Under the pieces are notes generated by a model. That model saw only the letters and a list, made by a program, of their open reading frames with translations, had not been told where the DNA came from and ran no database searches. Below, piece after piece: positions 35,003 through 45,546 of a stretch of DNA of 64,000 nucleotides; position 1 is the first letter of the stretch; the number at the start of each line of letters is the position of its first letter. Made by a program: the position numbers and the translations under genes. The DNA comes from Dysgonomonas sp. UBA7710 (GTDB taxonomy: Bacteria; Bacteroidota; Bacteroidia; Bacteroidales; Dysgonomonadaceae): positions 20,088 through 84,087 of the forward strand of contig NZ_DLFW01000004.1 in NCBI RefSeq assembly GCF_002482385.1. The letters run 5' to 3'.

Positions 35003-37486
35003 TTATTTGATTGATATATTTACAGTTTTTCTATTATCCGGTACTTTTACCCAACATTCTTTCGTTGTCTCATTCCACGACCATTCTACTGAAGAAAAAT
35101 CTGTATCCTGTTTATCCAGGATTATATCTTCCTCTACATTTCTGACAACCTTGTTATCTGCGGATATGCTATTCGGTTTTGCCTCTAAATGGTATTTGAG
35201 AACGATATTTCGCCTCTCCGATTGCCGGAAACCTTTATCTTTTGGTTCTATAATAGTTGTATATCCATCACTCAATGTTGTACATACAAAATCTGTCTTT
35301 GAATAAATATCTTTCAGATAGTCCAGATTTTCACCCTCATCTTCATAAAGCTCAAAGCTGGCATTTTCATCCTCATAGTTAGGGAAAATATGGATAAACA
35401 GGGGGTAGTCTTTCTTCTCATGTATATACTGCATTACAGGCATCATCGGGATAATCGAACCCTTTTTCACAAATACAGGGATTGTATTCAACGGTGCACG
35501 ATAGGCTACGGTTTGCCCACCCAGATAGATAGTCTTTTTATCATTGAAGTCGATCCATTCCCCGTCAGGTAAGTAAACACGTCTTACCCGTTCTCCTTTT
35601 TTTAGCACAGGAGCCACTAATATTTCTTCTCCAAAGATGAACTGGTTATCTGTTTTTACAGCTTCTGCATCATTCGGATATTCCATAAATAAGCCTCTTG
35701 TTATCGGTAAGCCTCTATCGTGAGCTATACGTGAATATGTGTACAGATAGGGGAATAGCTGGTATTTCAGCTCGATAGCCGCTTTAGTATTCTTTTCCAC
35801 CACATCGCCGAACATCCATGGTTCAACAGCATTGTCTCCCTCATGGTGAGCGCGGCTCAACGGGCAGAATATACCGAACTGCATCCAACGCGTATATAAT
35901 TCACCCATTGCGTTATAGTCGGTAATATCTCCGCAATAACCTGATATATCTGTAGTCCAGAACGGAATTCCCCCCAGTCCGGCAGAAATTCCTACTGCTA
36001 CCTGATTCTCAAGTTGTCCCCAACCTTCCAGTACATCATTTCCGTTACCGCTATCGTTTGTCCATCCGAATGTGTAACGTTGCAAACCGGCATAGGCCGA
36101 ACGTGTCATCTGGAAGATTCGTTTATCCGGATTGCGTTTGTCAAACTGCTCTTTTACAACCTTATCCCATGTCAGACCATATACATTATGTATCTCATCG
36201 TGCATGCCTATATGATGTTTCATATTCAGGCGGTCTATGTCTTCTTCATTGCTCCATGCAGGCTCACCCATATCAGTCCAAAATCCGCTTATTCCGTCAT
36301 CTATTGGCTTTTGCTGATATTGGCCCCACCAATCGGCAACTCCGGGAATAGTGAAATCTACTACACCGCAGTTTCCTCCCCAGGGCCACGGCATATCATA
36401 CGATTTTCCATTACGGACATCTTTTACGAAATAGCCTGATTTATCAGCTTCTTTCCATTGTATTTCATTCGCCTGTGATATAACAGGGTCTTGTGAAACG
36501 ATCATCTTAAAGCCTTGTTCTTTCAATGATTTCAGCATCCCCTTTGGGTCTGTATAGTTTCCTTTGCGCCACTCAAAATCCTGTAAATATTGTGTCCAGC
36601 CTATATCCTGATAAATTATATCACAAGGGATCTGACGTCTACGGAATTCAGCGGCTATGTCCAATGCCTGAGCCTCTTTGGTATATAACCCCCGGCTCTG
36701 AGCGAAACCCAAAGCCCATTTAGGAGGCATAATGGGTTTACCTGTCAGGTCGATATATTGCTGTTGGATATCTTTATAATCTTTTCCGAATATGAAATAA
36801 TAAACAAATGCCCCGTCCGGTGCTTCAAATGAGTAGTATTCATCTGATTCAGTACCAAATTTGAACTCGGTCTTGTATGTATTGTCCAAAAATATACCAT
36901 AACGGTAACTACTCATAAAAAATGGAATGCTCTTTGCCAGAGGGTCTTCCGTGACACTGTAGCAGGGACGGTCGCTATTCCACATCTTATAAGAGCGTCC
37001 GCGGCGGTTCAGGGGGCCTGTCTTTTCGCCCAGCCCGAAAAACTGCTCATCGTTACGCAAAACCTTGTATGCTTTTACGGCTTTAGAATCGGCAACGTGC
37101 CCTCTCTCTTTAAAATCGCTGAAAACCAGTTTCTGCCATTTATCGAATATCTGTAACTGCATCGGATTTTTATTTACCCTGATACGCAGCTTCGACGTAA
37201 ATATTTCATAACATGCGGGTTCGTCATTCACATTAATTTCTCCGATATCCTCGAGATTTTCATTTATTACAGCAAATGATTCATTGCTTCTTAGAAATTT
37301 CCCCGATTGGTCGAACCAGACTTTAATGACAGAGCTGCTGTTTATTGTCAGAGACATCTTCGACCCGTCTTTACAATTGAAAATAACCTGATTCCCGTTT
37401 TTAGTATAGGAGATACATTCTCCGGCAAATAGTGTTGCCGAAGAAAATATCAAACCTATTAGAAATAACCAAACCTTCTTTATCAT
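35003..37486 (-). CDS. GH31 alpha-glucosidase (probably alpha-1,6 specific)
   Basis: An 827-residue exported enzyme (signal LFLIGLIFSSATLFAG) with the full GH31 plan: N-terminal beta-sandwich, TIM barrel and two C-terminal beta domains. The nucleophile Asp is in GFWTDMGEPAW, and the acid/base Asp is in the FGWTNDSGNGNDVLEGW segment. FGLGEKTGPLNRRG and PFWTTDISGYCGD are further GH31 marks. It removes glucose from the non-reducing ends of alpha-glucans. Next to a GH66 dextranase, it most likely acts on isomaltose-type products. It follows the GH66 gene by 25 bases. Confidence 0.93.
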   Translation of the reverse strand: MIKKVWLFLIGLIFSSATLFAGECISYTKNGNQVIFNCKDGSKMSLTINSSSVIKVWFDQSGKFLRSNESFAVINENLEDIGEINVNDEPACYEIFTSKLRIRVNKNPMQLQIFDKWQKLVFSDFKERGHVADSKAVKAYKVLRNDEQFFGLGEKTGPLNRRGRSYKMWNSDRPCYSVTEDPLAKSIPFFMSSYRYGIFLDNTYKTEFKFGTESDEYYSFEAPDGAFVYYFIFGKDYKDIQQQYIDLTGKPIMPPKWALGFAQSRGLYTKEAQALDIAAEFRRRQIPCDIIYQDIGWTQYLQDFEWRKGNYTDPKGMLKSLKEQGFKMIVSQDPVISQANEIQWKEADKSGYFVKDVRNGKSYDMPWPWGGNCGVVDFTIPGVADWWGQYQQKPIDDGISGFWTDMGEPAWSNEEDIDRLNMKHHIGMHDEIHNVYGLTWDKVVKEQFDKRNPDKRIFQMTRSAYAGLQRYTFGWTNDSGNGNDVLEGWGQLENQVAVGISAGLGGIPFWTTDISGYCGDITDYNAMGELYTRWMQFGIFCPLSRAHHEGDNAVEPWMFGDVVEKNTKAAIELKYQLFPYLYTYSRIAHDRGLPITRGLFMEYPNDAEAVKTDNQFIFGEEILVAPVLKKGERVRRVYLPDGEWIDFNDKKTIYLGGQTVAYRAPLNTIPVFVKKGSIIPMMPVMQYIHEKKDYPLFIHIFPNYEDENASFELYEDEGENLDYLKDIYSKTDFVCTTLSDGYTTIIEPKDKGFRQSERRNIVLKYHLEAKPNSISADNKVVRNVEEDIILDKQDTDFSSVEWSWNETTKECWVKVPDNRKTVNISIK

Positions 37487-37511
37487 AACCTTCTTACCTT
37501 TTCCTTATTAA

Positions 37512-39269
37512 TTAATATTCAAGTACCAGCATATCCCAGTATTTAAGCGAAGGGAGTGTTAGCAAAACCTCATTGCCCGATTGGGAAAATTCAGTATTGA
37601 TCGCAACTCCTCCATTGATATCGGGAGAGGCAATCCATACCTTCGAAACAGCTTTGGATGCGGTCACTTTTACCTGTATACCGGCGACTAACGACGGTTC
37701 TTTTTGTGTGCCGTTCGTATCCCTCCATTCCATAGAATTAGCCTGTGAAAAGTTTATCAGATGAACCACATCTTTATCTGTGAATTTCTTTCCCACCACA
37801 GCTATACTGCCTTGTGATGCAGGCCAGTTTTCGAATGAAAGATTTCCGCCGGCCGATTGTACGTTTATTGGAGAAAAAGTGCCTCCGTCGCGTAAGATAT
37901 TCTGGTATGCAACAAGGAAATCGTAATAATGAGTAAGGGATTCCTTTGTCCCGGATTTCATCTGCAAATTAGAGTTCGGGAAATATTCATTCGACAGATA
38001 GTGTTCTCCTAATTCGAGATGCGAGCCTCCAAAAGAGAATATCACAGCGTTGGTAAGCAATATACCGGCTGTATTGATATAACCGGAGTTATTTGACCGT
38101 GCATAATTCATATATGCAGCCAGAACAGTCGCCTTTTCATTCCCGCTATAACTATTATTATCGAGTATAACCTGAGCCAATTGGTCAAAAGTTTTAGATT
38201 CGTCCCAGACTTCTGTGTATAGGAAATCAACTTCTGATTTTGCAATACTCTTTTGCTGCCCGTATTGAGAAACTGCATTCATAACCAGTCGCTTGTCCGG
38301 ATTGGCTTGTTTCATCACCGAGATAAAAGGTTTATAAGTCTCCTCGAGCTTAACAGCATTTCCTGTATAGTCATAGACTGTTCCCCTGTTTCCCAATTGG
38401 TCGATATGATAGCCGTCAAAATCGAAAACTTTATAGACATCGCCATGCCTTCCTGCAATATAATCCTGCCATTCCTTATTCCCCGGATTTGTCAGATAAA
38501 TGCTACTGCGGAAAGGAGCGTCGAGGTGATGATTGTCTTTTTCGGTATGATTCTGATCTTTGAAAAGATACCATTCCTCTTTTACCCCATCTGCCGCCGC
38601 ATTGCTCAATGCTCCGAAAGCAAGATTGTAAAACATGGCTTTCATCCCTTTATTGTGGGCAGCATTGATATATCCTTTGACAGTGGACAGATAATTAGTT
38701 CTGCCTATAAGGTCTGCCCATGATGGGGACGGATTGTCAACCGTTCCGGCCAATGGACGTTGATGGTCATACATCCAGTCGTAGAATTGAATGCCGTTGA
38801 TGTGATAACGGTTAAGGGCTTCGATGTTATTTTCTATTTCATTTTCGGATAGTTTGCCATATGAGGAAAGAAAACCATAGCGAGGGAACTTCTTCCAGTC
38901 CGATGATACATCGACAGCAATACTCTGGTGTATCTTTTCTGCATTATCGGTTACTTCATATATATCTACCATATATCCTTTGTAGTCGTCGGAGGGTGTA
39001 GTCCAGTCCCACGTAGCAGATGACAGGGTTTCTTCCGAAATCACTTTGCCTAAGTGGGAATATCTTACTTTTACACTGCCTGACGGCTTTTCTTTGAGGG
39101 TAAAGCGGACTGTCTCACCCGGTTTGTAAGACGCTTTATCCGTATGCAAATCTGCTTTGAAATAAGTCACGCCATATATTACGGGATCATTATCCGTATC
39201 GTAATAATCTTCGCAACTCCACAAAGAGATTGTCAGACAGAATATTAGATATACATATATTTTCTTCAT
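37512..39269 (-). CDS. GH66 endo-dextranase, lipoprotein
   Basis: A 585-residue dextranase that cuts internal alpha-1,6-glucosidic bonds. The start at 39269 gives MKKIYVYLIFCLTISLWSCED, a clean lipoprotein signal; an upstream frame start at 39308 would put 13 odd residues before it. An immunoglobulin-like domain (about 30-125) precedes the GH66 barrel (KFPRYGFLSSYGKL, NRYHINGIQFYDWMYDHQ). The nucleophile is Asp290 in GYHIDQLGNRG and the acid/base is Glu353 in FLYTEVWDE. A C-terminal beta domain follows. Lipidation suggests a surface enzyme that starts dextran breakdown. Cycloisomaltooligosaccharide synthases of the same family carry an inserted CBM35, not seen here. Confidence 0.93.
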   Translation of the reverse strand: MKKIYVYLIFCLTISLWSCEDYYDTDNDPVIYGVTYFKADLHTDKASYKPGETVRFTLKEKPSGSVKVRYSHLGKVISEETLSSATWDWTTPSDDYKGYMVDIYEVTDNAEKIHQSIAVDVSSDWKKFPRYGFLSSYGKLSENEIENNIEALNRYHINGIQFYDWMYDHQRPLAGTVDNPSPSWADLIGRTNYLSTVKGYINAAHNKGMKAMFYNLAFGALSNAAADGVKEEWYLFKDQNHTEKDNHHLDAPFRSSIYLTNPGNKEWQDYIAGRHGDVYKVFDFDGYHIDQLGNRGTVYDYTGNAVKLEETYKPFISVMKQANPDKRLVMNAVSQYGQQKSIAKSEVDFLYTEVWDESKTFDQLAQVILDNNSYSGNEKATVLAAYMNYARSNNSGYINTAGILLTNAVIFSFGGSHLELGEHYLSNEYFPNSNLQMKSGTKESLTHYYDFLVAYQNILRDGGTFSPINVQSAGGNLSFENWPASQGSIAVVGKKFTDKDVVHLINFSQANSMEWRDTNGTQKEPSLVAGIQVKVTASKAVSKVWIASPDINGGVAINTEFSQSGNEVLLTLPSLKYWDMLVLEY

Positions 39270-39322
39270 GATAATATTTTTAAACAGGAGTGTCCCCAGA
39301 GAAGACACTCCTTGTATTTTGA

Positions 39323-40759
39323 TTATTGTTTCTTGATTATAACAGTTTCTTTCAATTGATTCAGTTCAATTGTATATGTGCCTGATTGTGTGATTCTCCA
39401 TTTATAGTCCACACCTGCTCCCGGATAACTATATATTATTTGCTCTGCATCTCCTGTCGGATTTTTATCGGCTTCCCCGGCAATGAACCAGGCACCGTTC
39501 CAGTCGTCCTGCTTATCCAGTGTGAATTTCAATTCTCCGGCATTTAATGTCCCGGTCCAAGTGAATACATATGGATTGCCTGTCGCGGTCATCGGTGTAG
39601 CACTACCAATATTCCAGCCGTTAGGCGAAGCATCTCCTACCAAATAAATCATGGCAAAAGGAGTGAATGGCGCAATATCTATCTTCATATCCCGGGTATC
39701 AAGTTTAATCTTGTAAACACCCCCTGTGATTTTCCATTTATAGTCAGGATCACCGGCCCATTTATCTACATCCAGATTAGTTCCTTCCGGTTGTTCATTA
39801 ATAGCAGGACGGAAAAATACAGCATCCCAGTTTCCTGCGGCAGTTCCTATTTTGAATTCTCCTCCTGCCGATAGATCGTCATTGTAATGGAATACAAACG
39901 GATCGAGCAGATCTACAGTCATCGGATTGAAATTCCAACCGGTAGGATTACCTACAAACCATAGTTCGCTAAATTCAGGCCCTTCTCCTTTTGTAATACT
40001 GATCGCCATTGATATCAGGTTCACTTTGACCGTATAAGTGCCTCCTTCTGTAATTACAAACTTTTCGTCCGGATCAGAATCTGATTCACGGAGTACAAGT
40101 TTAGTGTCATTTTCTCCTTTATTATAAGAAGGTAAGAATTCCCCTTGTGTTGTGATGAGTTTGAATTCTCCGGCAGAAAGCGCTCCTGTCCACGAAAATG
40201 CTTTCGGAGTGTTTGTTATTGGCTTCATTGCGGTAGCATCGTCGGCACTCCATCCATTCGGTGTCGCATCTCCTATAAGGTACAATGTTTTTGTAATAGG
40301 CTTATGAGTCTTGATATTTATGGTCTGAACAGGAGAAGTCTGAGATCCAATGTTTTCAGAAGCCACTTTGGCAATAATTCTGTATTGAAATATTGTTTCC
40401 GAAGTTGGGGTTATGCCGAATTTATCAATAAGCAGATCATTAAGCTCCTCATTCTTGTACGATTTCTCATACACGTTGCGTCCCATGTCTATGGATATCC
40501 CGTTCTCGAAATTACCATCCTGTTTGTCCATCTGAAAAACATATTCTATTGCCAGTCCGGTTCCGTTGTTTGTCCCCGATGTCCAGATGAATTTTATAGC
40601 TTCCGATGAAGGATTTAATGCATCCAGTTCTACAGTTTCCTTTGACGCGCTTATCTCCAATGACTGGTCTCCTTTATTATATTCCGTATTATCCTCGTCG
40701 GTGCACGACCAGAAAAGAAATAATAGTGTAAGTAATGATACTATTTTATATAATTTCAT
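39323..40759 (-). CDS. SusE/SusF-like surface glycan-binding lipoprotein
   Basis: A 478-residue lipoprotein (LLTLLFLFWSCTDED). An N-terminal SusE-type immunoglobulin-like domain (about 30-150) is followed by three related modules of about 105 residues beginning LYLIGDATPNGWSADDA, LWFVGNPTGWNFNPM and IYLVGDASPNGWNIGSA. Each has the SusF/SusE fold and conserved Trp residues suited to sugar stacking. It holds the polysaccharide at the surface near SusC/SusD. It follows susD by 19 bases and precedes the dextranase. Position implies alpha-1,6-glucan binding, but the sequence does not prove the ligand. Confidence 0.9.
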   Translation of the reverse strand: MKLYKIVSLLTLLFLFWSCTDEDNTEYNKGDQSLEISASKETVELDALNPSSEAIKFIWTSGTNNGTGLAIEYVFQMDKQDGNFENGISIDMGRNVYEKSYKNEELNDLLIDKFGITPTSETIFQYRIIAKVASENIGSQTSPVQTINIKTHKPITKTLYLIGDATPNGWSADDATAMKPITNTPKAFSWTGALSAGEFKLITTQGEFLPSYNKGENDTKLVLRESDSDPDEKFVITEGGTYTVKVNLISMAISITKGEGPEFSELWFVGNPTGWNFNPMTVDLLDPFVFHYNDDLSAGGEFKIGTAAGNWDAVFFRPAINEQPEGTNLDVDKWAGDPDYKWKITGGVYKIKLDTRDMKIDIAPFTPFAMIYLVGDASPNGWNIGSATPMTATGNPYVFTWTGTLNAGELKFTLDKQDDWNGAWFIAGEADKNPTGDAEQIIYSYPGAGVDYKWRITQSGTYTIELNQLKETVIIKKQ

Positions 40760-40778
40760 GATAGTCGGTATTTAAAAA

Positions 40779-42266
40779 TTAATATCCTGTATTTTGTTTC
40801 AGATTTGGATTTGTGTCTATTTCTTTTTGTGGAATCGGAAAGAGCAAGTGCTTTTGTGAAGCATTTATTTTACCGATGGAATGCAGAAAATTAAGCGCAT
40901 ATTGCCCATTATCCCAACGTATCATGTCGAACCAGCGATGTCCCTCGAAGGCCAATTCTATGCGGCGTTCCTGTCTGATTTTATCGCGCATCTGGTCCTG
41001 GGTCAACCCTTCCACATCGCCACGATTGGTTAATCCTGCTCTTTTTCTCACCTGATAAAGCGGCTCTTCGGCATCAGATGTTTGTCCTAATTCGTTAAGG
41101 GCCTCGGCTTTCATCAGTAATACATCAGCGTAACGCAAAACGATAATACTTGCTGAGTTTGTATTATAATCAGCTGAAATTGATAGCGGAACCAAGAATT
41201 TACGGACATTATAGCCTGTATTAGACATATTAGACTTATAGGTCTTACTATCGAAAGACGGGCATCCTTCATACAGGATTGTTTTGTCTTTTCGTAAATC
41301 ACCATTCTCATATTGGTCTACAAATTCCTGTGTAGGCTGGTTCCATCCGTAGGCTCCCCCTACCCATCCTGAATTTCGTGGCCCCATATAGGTGCTGAGC
41401 CAGTTTGCCTGATTTTCATCACTCCAGAAATCGGCTTTTGTCAACCCGTAATATTGAACTTCGAAAAGTGACTCCGATGTATTCTTATTTTTGGCTTCAC
41501 CGCCGAAACAATCGCTATAATCCGGATTTAATGTATAACCAAGACTTTCCACCATATTACACATTTTGAGACTTTCATCATACATCCCCAATGTAAGGTA
41601 AACTTTAGCCAGCATACCTGCGGCAGCTCCTCTGGACGCGCGGCCTATGTCACTACCCGAATACTCTTCGCGTGGAGGTAAAAGTTCGATAGCTTCCTTC
41701 AGGTCAGGAATGATTACTTCGTTGTAAATGCTCATCTTGTCTGTACGGGTTGGCTTGAGATTATCACCCGGTTTAGGAGTGGTAGTTGTTAGAGGCACAT
41801 CACCAAATAGTTGAACCAGAATGAAATAATAATGTGCCCTCAGGAATTTGGCTTCCCCTATACATCTGTTTTTTAAAGCCTGATCGATATCCATAGAAGG
41901 AACACTTTCTAAAACTGTGTTACAATACAAAATACCGGGATTGGGGCCACGCCAGATATCCAAAGCTGCAGCATTGTCGGTAGTAGTCACGAAATTAGCT
42001 ATGTCGACAGTCTCTATTCCATCCGTACCGCCTCCTGCACCTACTTCACTGTTGCCTGCAATAATATCGAGTGTCCAGATACGCATATTATAGAGCTTAG
42101 GACGTTGGAGGGGTTGATATGCCCCGTTTACTAAAGCGATAGCAGATTCTTTGTCGCTCAATACTTCTGCGCTAGGGTCTTCATAAGGTTCTTTATCAAG
42201 GAAGTCCGAACAGGAAACCAGTAAAGATGCTAACATAATAAGACCTGTATATATTATTTTTTTCAT
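40779..42266 (-). CDS. susD: SusD/RagB-family glycan-binding lipoprotein (dextran PUL)
   Basis: A 495-residue SusD homologue with lipoprotein signal (LIMLASLLVSCSDFLDKEP). It has the TPR scaffold (AKFLRAHYYFILVQLFGDVPL, GAAAGMLAKVYLTLGMYDESL) and the terminal region QERRIELAFEGHRWFDMIRW followed by LLFPIPQKEIDTNPNLKQNTGY. It forms the surface lid of the adjacent SusC. It starts 33 bases after susC. Substrate is inferred from the GH66, GH31 and GH97 enzymes downstream. Confidence 0.95.
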   Translation of the reverse strand: MKKIIYTGLIMLASLLVSCSDFLDKEPYEDPSAEVLSDKESAIALVNGAYQPLQRPKLYNMRIWTLDIIAGNSEVGAGGGTDGIETVDIANFVTTTDNAAALDIWRGPNPGILYCNTVLESVPSMDIDQALKNRCIGEAKFLRAHYYFILVQLFGDVPLTTTTPKPGDNLKPTRTDKMSIYNEVIIPDLKEAIELLPPREEYSGSDIGRASRGAAAGMLAKVYLTLGMYDESLKMCNMVESLGYTLNPDYSDCFGGEAKNKNTSESLFEVQYYGLTKADFWSDENQANWLSTYMGPRNSGWVGGAYGWNQPTQEFVDQYENGDLRKDKTILYEGCPSFDSKTYKSNMSNTGYNVRKFLVPLSISADYNTNSASIIVLRYADVLLMKAEALNELGQTSDAEEPLYQVRKRAGLTNRGDVEGLTQDQMRDKIRQERRIELAFEGHRWFDMIRWDNGQYALNFLHSIGKINASQKHLLFPIPQKEIDTNPNLKQNTGY

Positions 42267-42299
42267 GATTTTCTTTTCTTTAATATTAAAATTATAACC

Positions 42300-45200
42300 T
42301 TAGAATTTAACATTTACTCCAAAGCTGATCGTACGTGTGAGCGGATATGTACTTAGGTCTATACCATTAGCTCCAACTTCCGGATCGAATCCTGAATATT
42401 TTGTGAAAGTATAGAGATTCTGGCATGACATGTACATGCGTACTGTTTGTAAATAAGCTTTCTTTGAGATTGCTTGCGGCAATGTATATCCTAATGTCAG
42501 GTTTTTAATTCTTAGATAAGAACCGTCTTCAACAAACCGGTCGGAATGGCGTGCATTCTTATTCGGGTCGCTGTATACAGCCCTTGGTACTGAATTACTG
42601 GTCCCTTCCCCTGTCCATCTGTCCAATACTTTAGCTGTTTGATTTTGAGGTACAGCCATTCCTTCCTGCCAGATACGGTTTGCATTGTAAATATCATTAC
42701 CGGCTACTCCCTGCAGGAATATTTGCAAATCGAAGTTTTTGTAAGCAAAACTGTTATTCATCGAGAATGACCATTCCGGAGTCGGATTACCTATGTATGT
42801 ACGGTCATTATCATTTATGACCCCATTATTGTCCAGATCACTGAAGCGGATGTCCCCCGGTGCTGTTCCTCCCGGAACTTGTATGGAGGCGTTGTTAACC
42901 TGATCCCAATTCTGAAACAAACCATTTGTTACATAGCCGTAGAATGAATTGATTGGATTGCCTTCTGCATTTACCAATACTTTCGTCATATTAATATCAT
43001 CTCCGGTAAATAAAGGTACACCATCATTCATGCTGATGACTTTGTTTTTATTGTAAGAGACATTCAAATCTGTGTTCCATTCCAGTTCTCCGGTCAGGTT
43101 GCGGGAAGATATGGTTAATTCCCATCCTGTATTCCGCACTTTTCCGGCATTAATACTTGGTACATAGATATCCGAATATCCTGTTGTGATAGGCACTGCC
43201 ATCGGCACCAGCATATCGGTCGTGTTTTTGATATATCCGTCTAATGACAGGTTAATACGCTGGTCGATCAGTGAAAGGTCAATCCCTGCATTCCATTGTT
43301 TTACGGTCTCCCATTTAACATCCGGATTTGGCATTACAAGCGGGTATAGTGTCGATACAGGCGTTCCGTTAAATACATATTGTCCTGTTTTTAGTTTAGT
43401 AAAATAGGCATACTCATTTATACCCCATTGATTTCCCGTAACTCCGTAACCCGCTCTTACCTTTATATCGTTTACCCATTTATTCTTCTGATAAAAAGCT
43501 TCTTCCGACAGACGCCATGCTGCTGCAACGGAAGGAAAGGTTCCCCAACGATTATCTTTTGAGAAACGAGAAGAGCCATCGCGACGGACAGTTAATGTCA
43601 GCAAATATTTATCAGTATAGTTATAGTTTACCCTGCCCATGAATGAAAGTAGTGCCCAGTCATTCTTTGTTCCACCGACTGTCGGTTGGTTCAAACCGTT
43701 AGATAACTGGTTATTCTTGTCGCTCAGAAAGCCTTGTACACTGGCATTCATCTTATTGTATACATTATTTTGGGCACTCGAGCCAATCATCACGTTCAGG
43801 TGGTGATTTTCATTGAAGGTATCTATATAGGTAAGGGTATTATCCCAAAGGTAAGTGAGGCTTTTGTTAGACTCTTCGTAGCGGTATGATTCGGGTTGGG
43901 AAATCGGTTTCCAATCGTATTTAGGACTAAAGTTTTCCTTGTCCCAGAACTTAAAATCTATACCACCCAGCGTTTTGAAAGTAACTTTATCGAAGAAATT
44001 GATCTCGGCAAAAATATTTCCCAGCAAATTATAGCCTTTGGTGCTCTGGCTATTGACTTTTGCATTTCCTAACGGATTCTTAATATCTCCATACCAATAT
44101 GCAGGATTGCCCGGGCCGGAATAAGTTCCGTCTTCATTGTAAACCGGTTGTGTAGGTTGTGCGGCCATCGCATCGCGAATACTGTAGCTTCCCTGCTTCT
44201 TGGCATCATGACTTAATGTAACATTATTACCTAATTTAAGCCAGGGTTTTACTTTCGACTCCCCATTGAATTGTACAGTATACCGCTTATAAGAGGTATC
44301 AGTAACAATCCCCTCCTGATCCAGAATCCCTGCCGATACATAATAGTTACTCTTATCTGTGCCGCCGGAATAAGATACGGAGTAATTTTGGATCATACTT
44401 GTCCGAAACAATTCGTCTATCCAATCTGTACCTTTTCCCAATGTTGTCGGATCAGCAAAATCAGGTCTTTGCATCAGGTTCTCCGTCCCGCTATAATTTG
44501 CTATCATGTCATTGTGGTAGGACGCAAATTGGCTTGCATTTAGCATATCAGGCATGCTGGTTGCATCCTGTATGCCCCAATTGGCGCTGAATGATACAAC
44601 GCCATCACCGGATTTCCCTTTTTTGGTCGTAATAATAACGACCCCATTTGCACCTCTTGATCCGTAAATAGCTGTTGCCGAGGCATCTTTCAATACGTCG
44701 ACTGTTTGCACATCATCCATATTGAGGGCGTTTAAAGAAAGGTCTGTCGGTACGCCATCTATTACTAATAACGGTTCACTGTTATTAATGGTACTTATTC
44801 CCCTTATACGGATAGAAACATTACTACCCGGTGCACCTGAATTTATAATCTGAACACCGGAAGCCCTTCCCTGCAAGGCTTCTCCGATATTGGCGACGGG
44901 TTTATCCTGCATCGATTTTGAATCGATGGAAGAAACTGCTCCGGTTAAGTCTCTTTTTCTCATTACACCATAACCTACTACAACAATTTCATCCAGCATT
45001 TCTGTATTTTCTTTCAGGGTAATTTGCAGGTTGGATTTGCCTGTTACCGGGATTTCCTGCGCTAAAAAACCCACATAAGATATGGCCAGAATATCATTCT
45101 CATTTACATTCAGAGAGAATTTACCATCTATATCCGTAATTGTGCCATTGGTGGTACCTTTTACTGCAACGGATGCCCCGATGATGCTTTCTCCTTTTTC

Positions 45201-45326
45201 ATCGAGGATTGTTCCTGTAATTGTTTTTTTGTTTTGAGCAGATAGGTGAAGTGTAAAAAATAAAGTCAGAATAAGTAAACTTATTCTACTAACATATGCC
45301 CATTTCTTTTTTTGATCTTTTCTCAT
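42300..45326 (-). CDS. susC: SusC/RagA-family TonB-dependent transporter (dextran PUL)
   Basis: A 1008-residue outer-membrane transporter. The signal peptide is ISLLILTLFFTLHLSAQ. The carboxypeptidase-like domain is ILDEKGESIIGASVAVKG, the TonB box lies around EIVVVGYGVMRKRDLTG, and the plug has DASATAIYGSRGANGVVII. The barrel ends in TISFGVNVKF. It imports oligosaccharides released at the surface by the dextranase. It is the first gene of the dextran block, with a candidate promoter about 90 bases upstream and a spaced inverted repeat beyond that. Confidence 0.96.
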   Translation of the reverse strand: MRKDQKKKWAYVSRISLLILTLFFTLHLSAQNKKTITGTILDEKGESIIGASVAVKGTTNGTITDIDGKFSLNVNENDILAISYVGFLAQEIPVTGKSNLQITLKENTEMLDEIVVVGYGVMRKRDLTGAVSSIDSKSMQDKPVANIGEALQGRASGVQIINSGAPGSNVSIRIRGISTINNSEPLLVIDGVPTDLSLNALNMDDVQTVDVLKDASATAIYGSRGANGVVIITTKKGKSGDGVVSFSANWGIQDATSMPDMLNASQFASYHNDMIANYSGTENLMQRPDFADPTTLGKGTDWIDELFRTSMIQNYSVSYSGGTDKSNYYVSAGILDQEGIVTDTSYKRYTVQFNGESKVKPWLKLGNNVTLSHDAKKQGSYSIRDAMAAQPTQPVYNEDGTYSGPGNPAYWYGDIKNPLGNAKVNSQSTKGYNLLGNIFAEINFFDKVTFKTLGGIDFKFWDKENFSPKYDWKPISQPESYRYEESNKSLTYLWDNTLTYIDTFNENHHLNVMIGSSAQNNVYNKMNASVQGFLSDKNNQLSNGLNQPTVGGTKNDWALLSFMGRVNYNYTDKYLLTLTVRRDGSSRFSKDNRWGTFPSVAAAWRLSEEAFYQKNKWVNDIKVRAGYGVTGNQWGINEYAYFTKLKTGQYVFNGTPVSTLYPLVMPNPDVKWETVKQWNAGIDLSLIDQRINLSLDGYIKNTTDMLVPMAVPITTGYSDIYVPSINAGKVRNTGWELTISSRNLTGELEWNTDLNVSYNKNKVISMNDGVPLFTGDDINMTKVLVNAEGNPINSFYGYVTNGLFQNWDQVNNASIQVPGGTAPGDIRFSDLDNNGVINDNDRTYIGNPTPEWSFSMNNSFAYKNFDLQIFLQGVAGNDIYNANRIWQEGMAVPQNQTAKVLDRWTGEGTSNSVPRAVYSDPNKNARHSDRFVEDGSYLRIKNLTLGYTLPQAISKKAYLQTVRMYMSCQNLYTFTKYSGFDPEVGANGIDLSTYPLTRTISFGVNVKF

Positions 45327-45415
45327 GGTCTATACGATTTATGAATTTTTCTTGTTTATGGTTAACATAGTTTCTTCAGTTTTGGAGACTGAAAATGGAC
45401 CTAACCTCTTACATG

Positions 45416-45423
45416 CAAAAATA
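45416..45423 (-). promoter_or_regulatory. Candidate -7 element for susC (dextran PUL)
   Basis: Read on the minus strand this is TATTTTTG, matching TAnnTTTG, about 90 bases before the susC ATG. The -33 region is poor, as expected for a promoter that needs an activator. Confidence 0.5.
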
Positions 45424-45446
45424 TAAGCAGTTATTAAGTAAAGAAA

Positions 45447-45494
45447 ATTCACATGGATAAAATATAGATAGTATAAATTATTAAATATGTGAAT
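45447..45494. promoter_or_regulatory. Spaced inverted repeat, candidate SusR-type operator
   Basis: ATTCACAT (45447-45454) and ATGTGAAT (45487-45494) are perfect inverted 8-mers, 40 bases centre to centre, just upstream of the susC -35 region and between susC and the regulator gene. The spacing is close to four helical turns. Confidence 0.45.
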
Positions 45495-45546
45495 AGTAGG
45501 TATTTAAATATTTAAAAGGAGTTGAAAAATATGGATGTGGTATGTC

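Noticed and set aside
39270..39308. 13-residue extension of the dextranase
   Set aside because: The ATG at 39269 gives a clean lipoprotein signal; the extension would spoil it.
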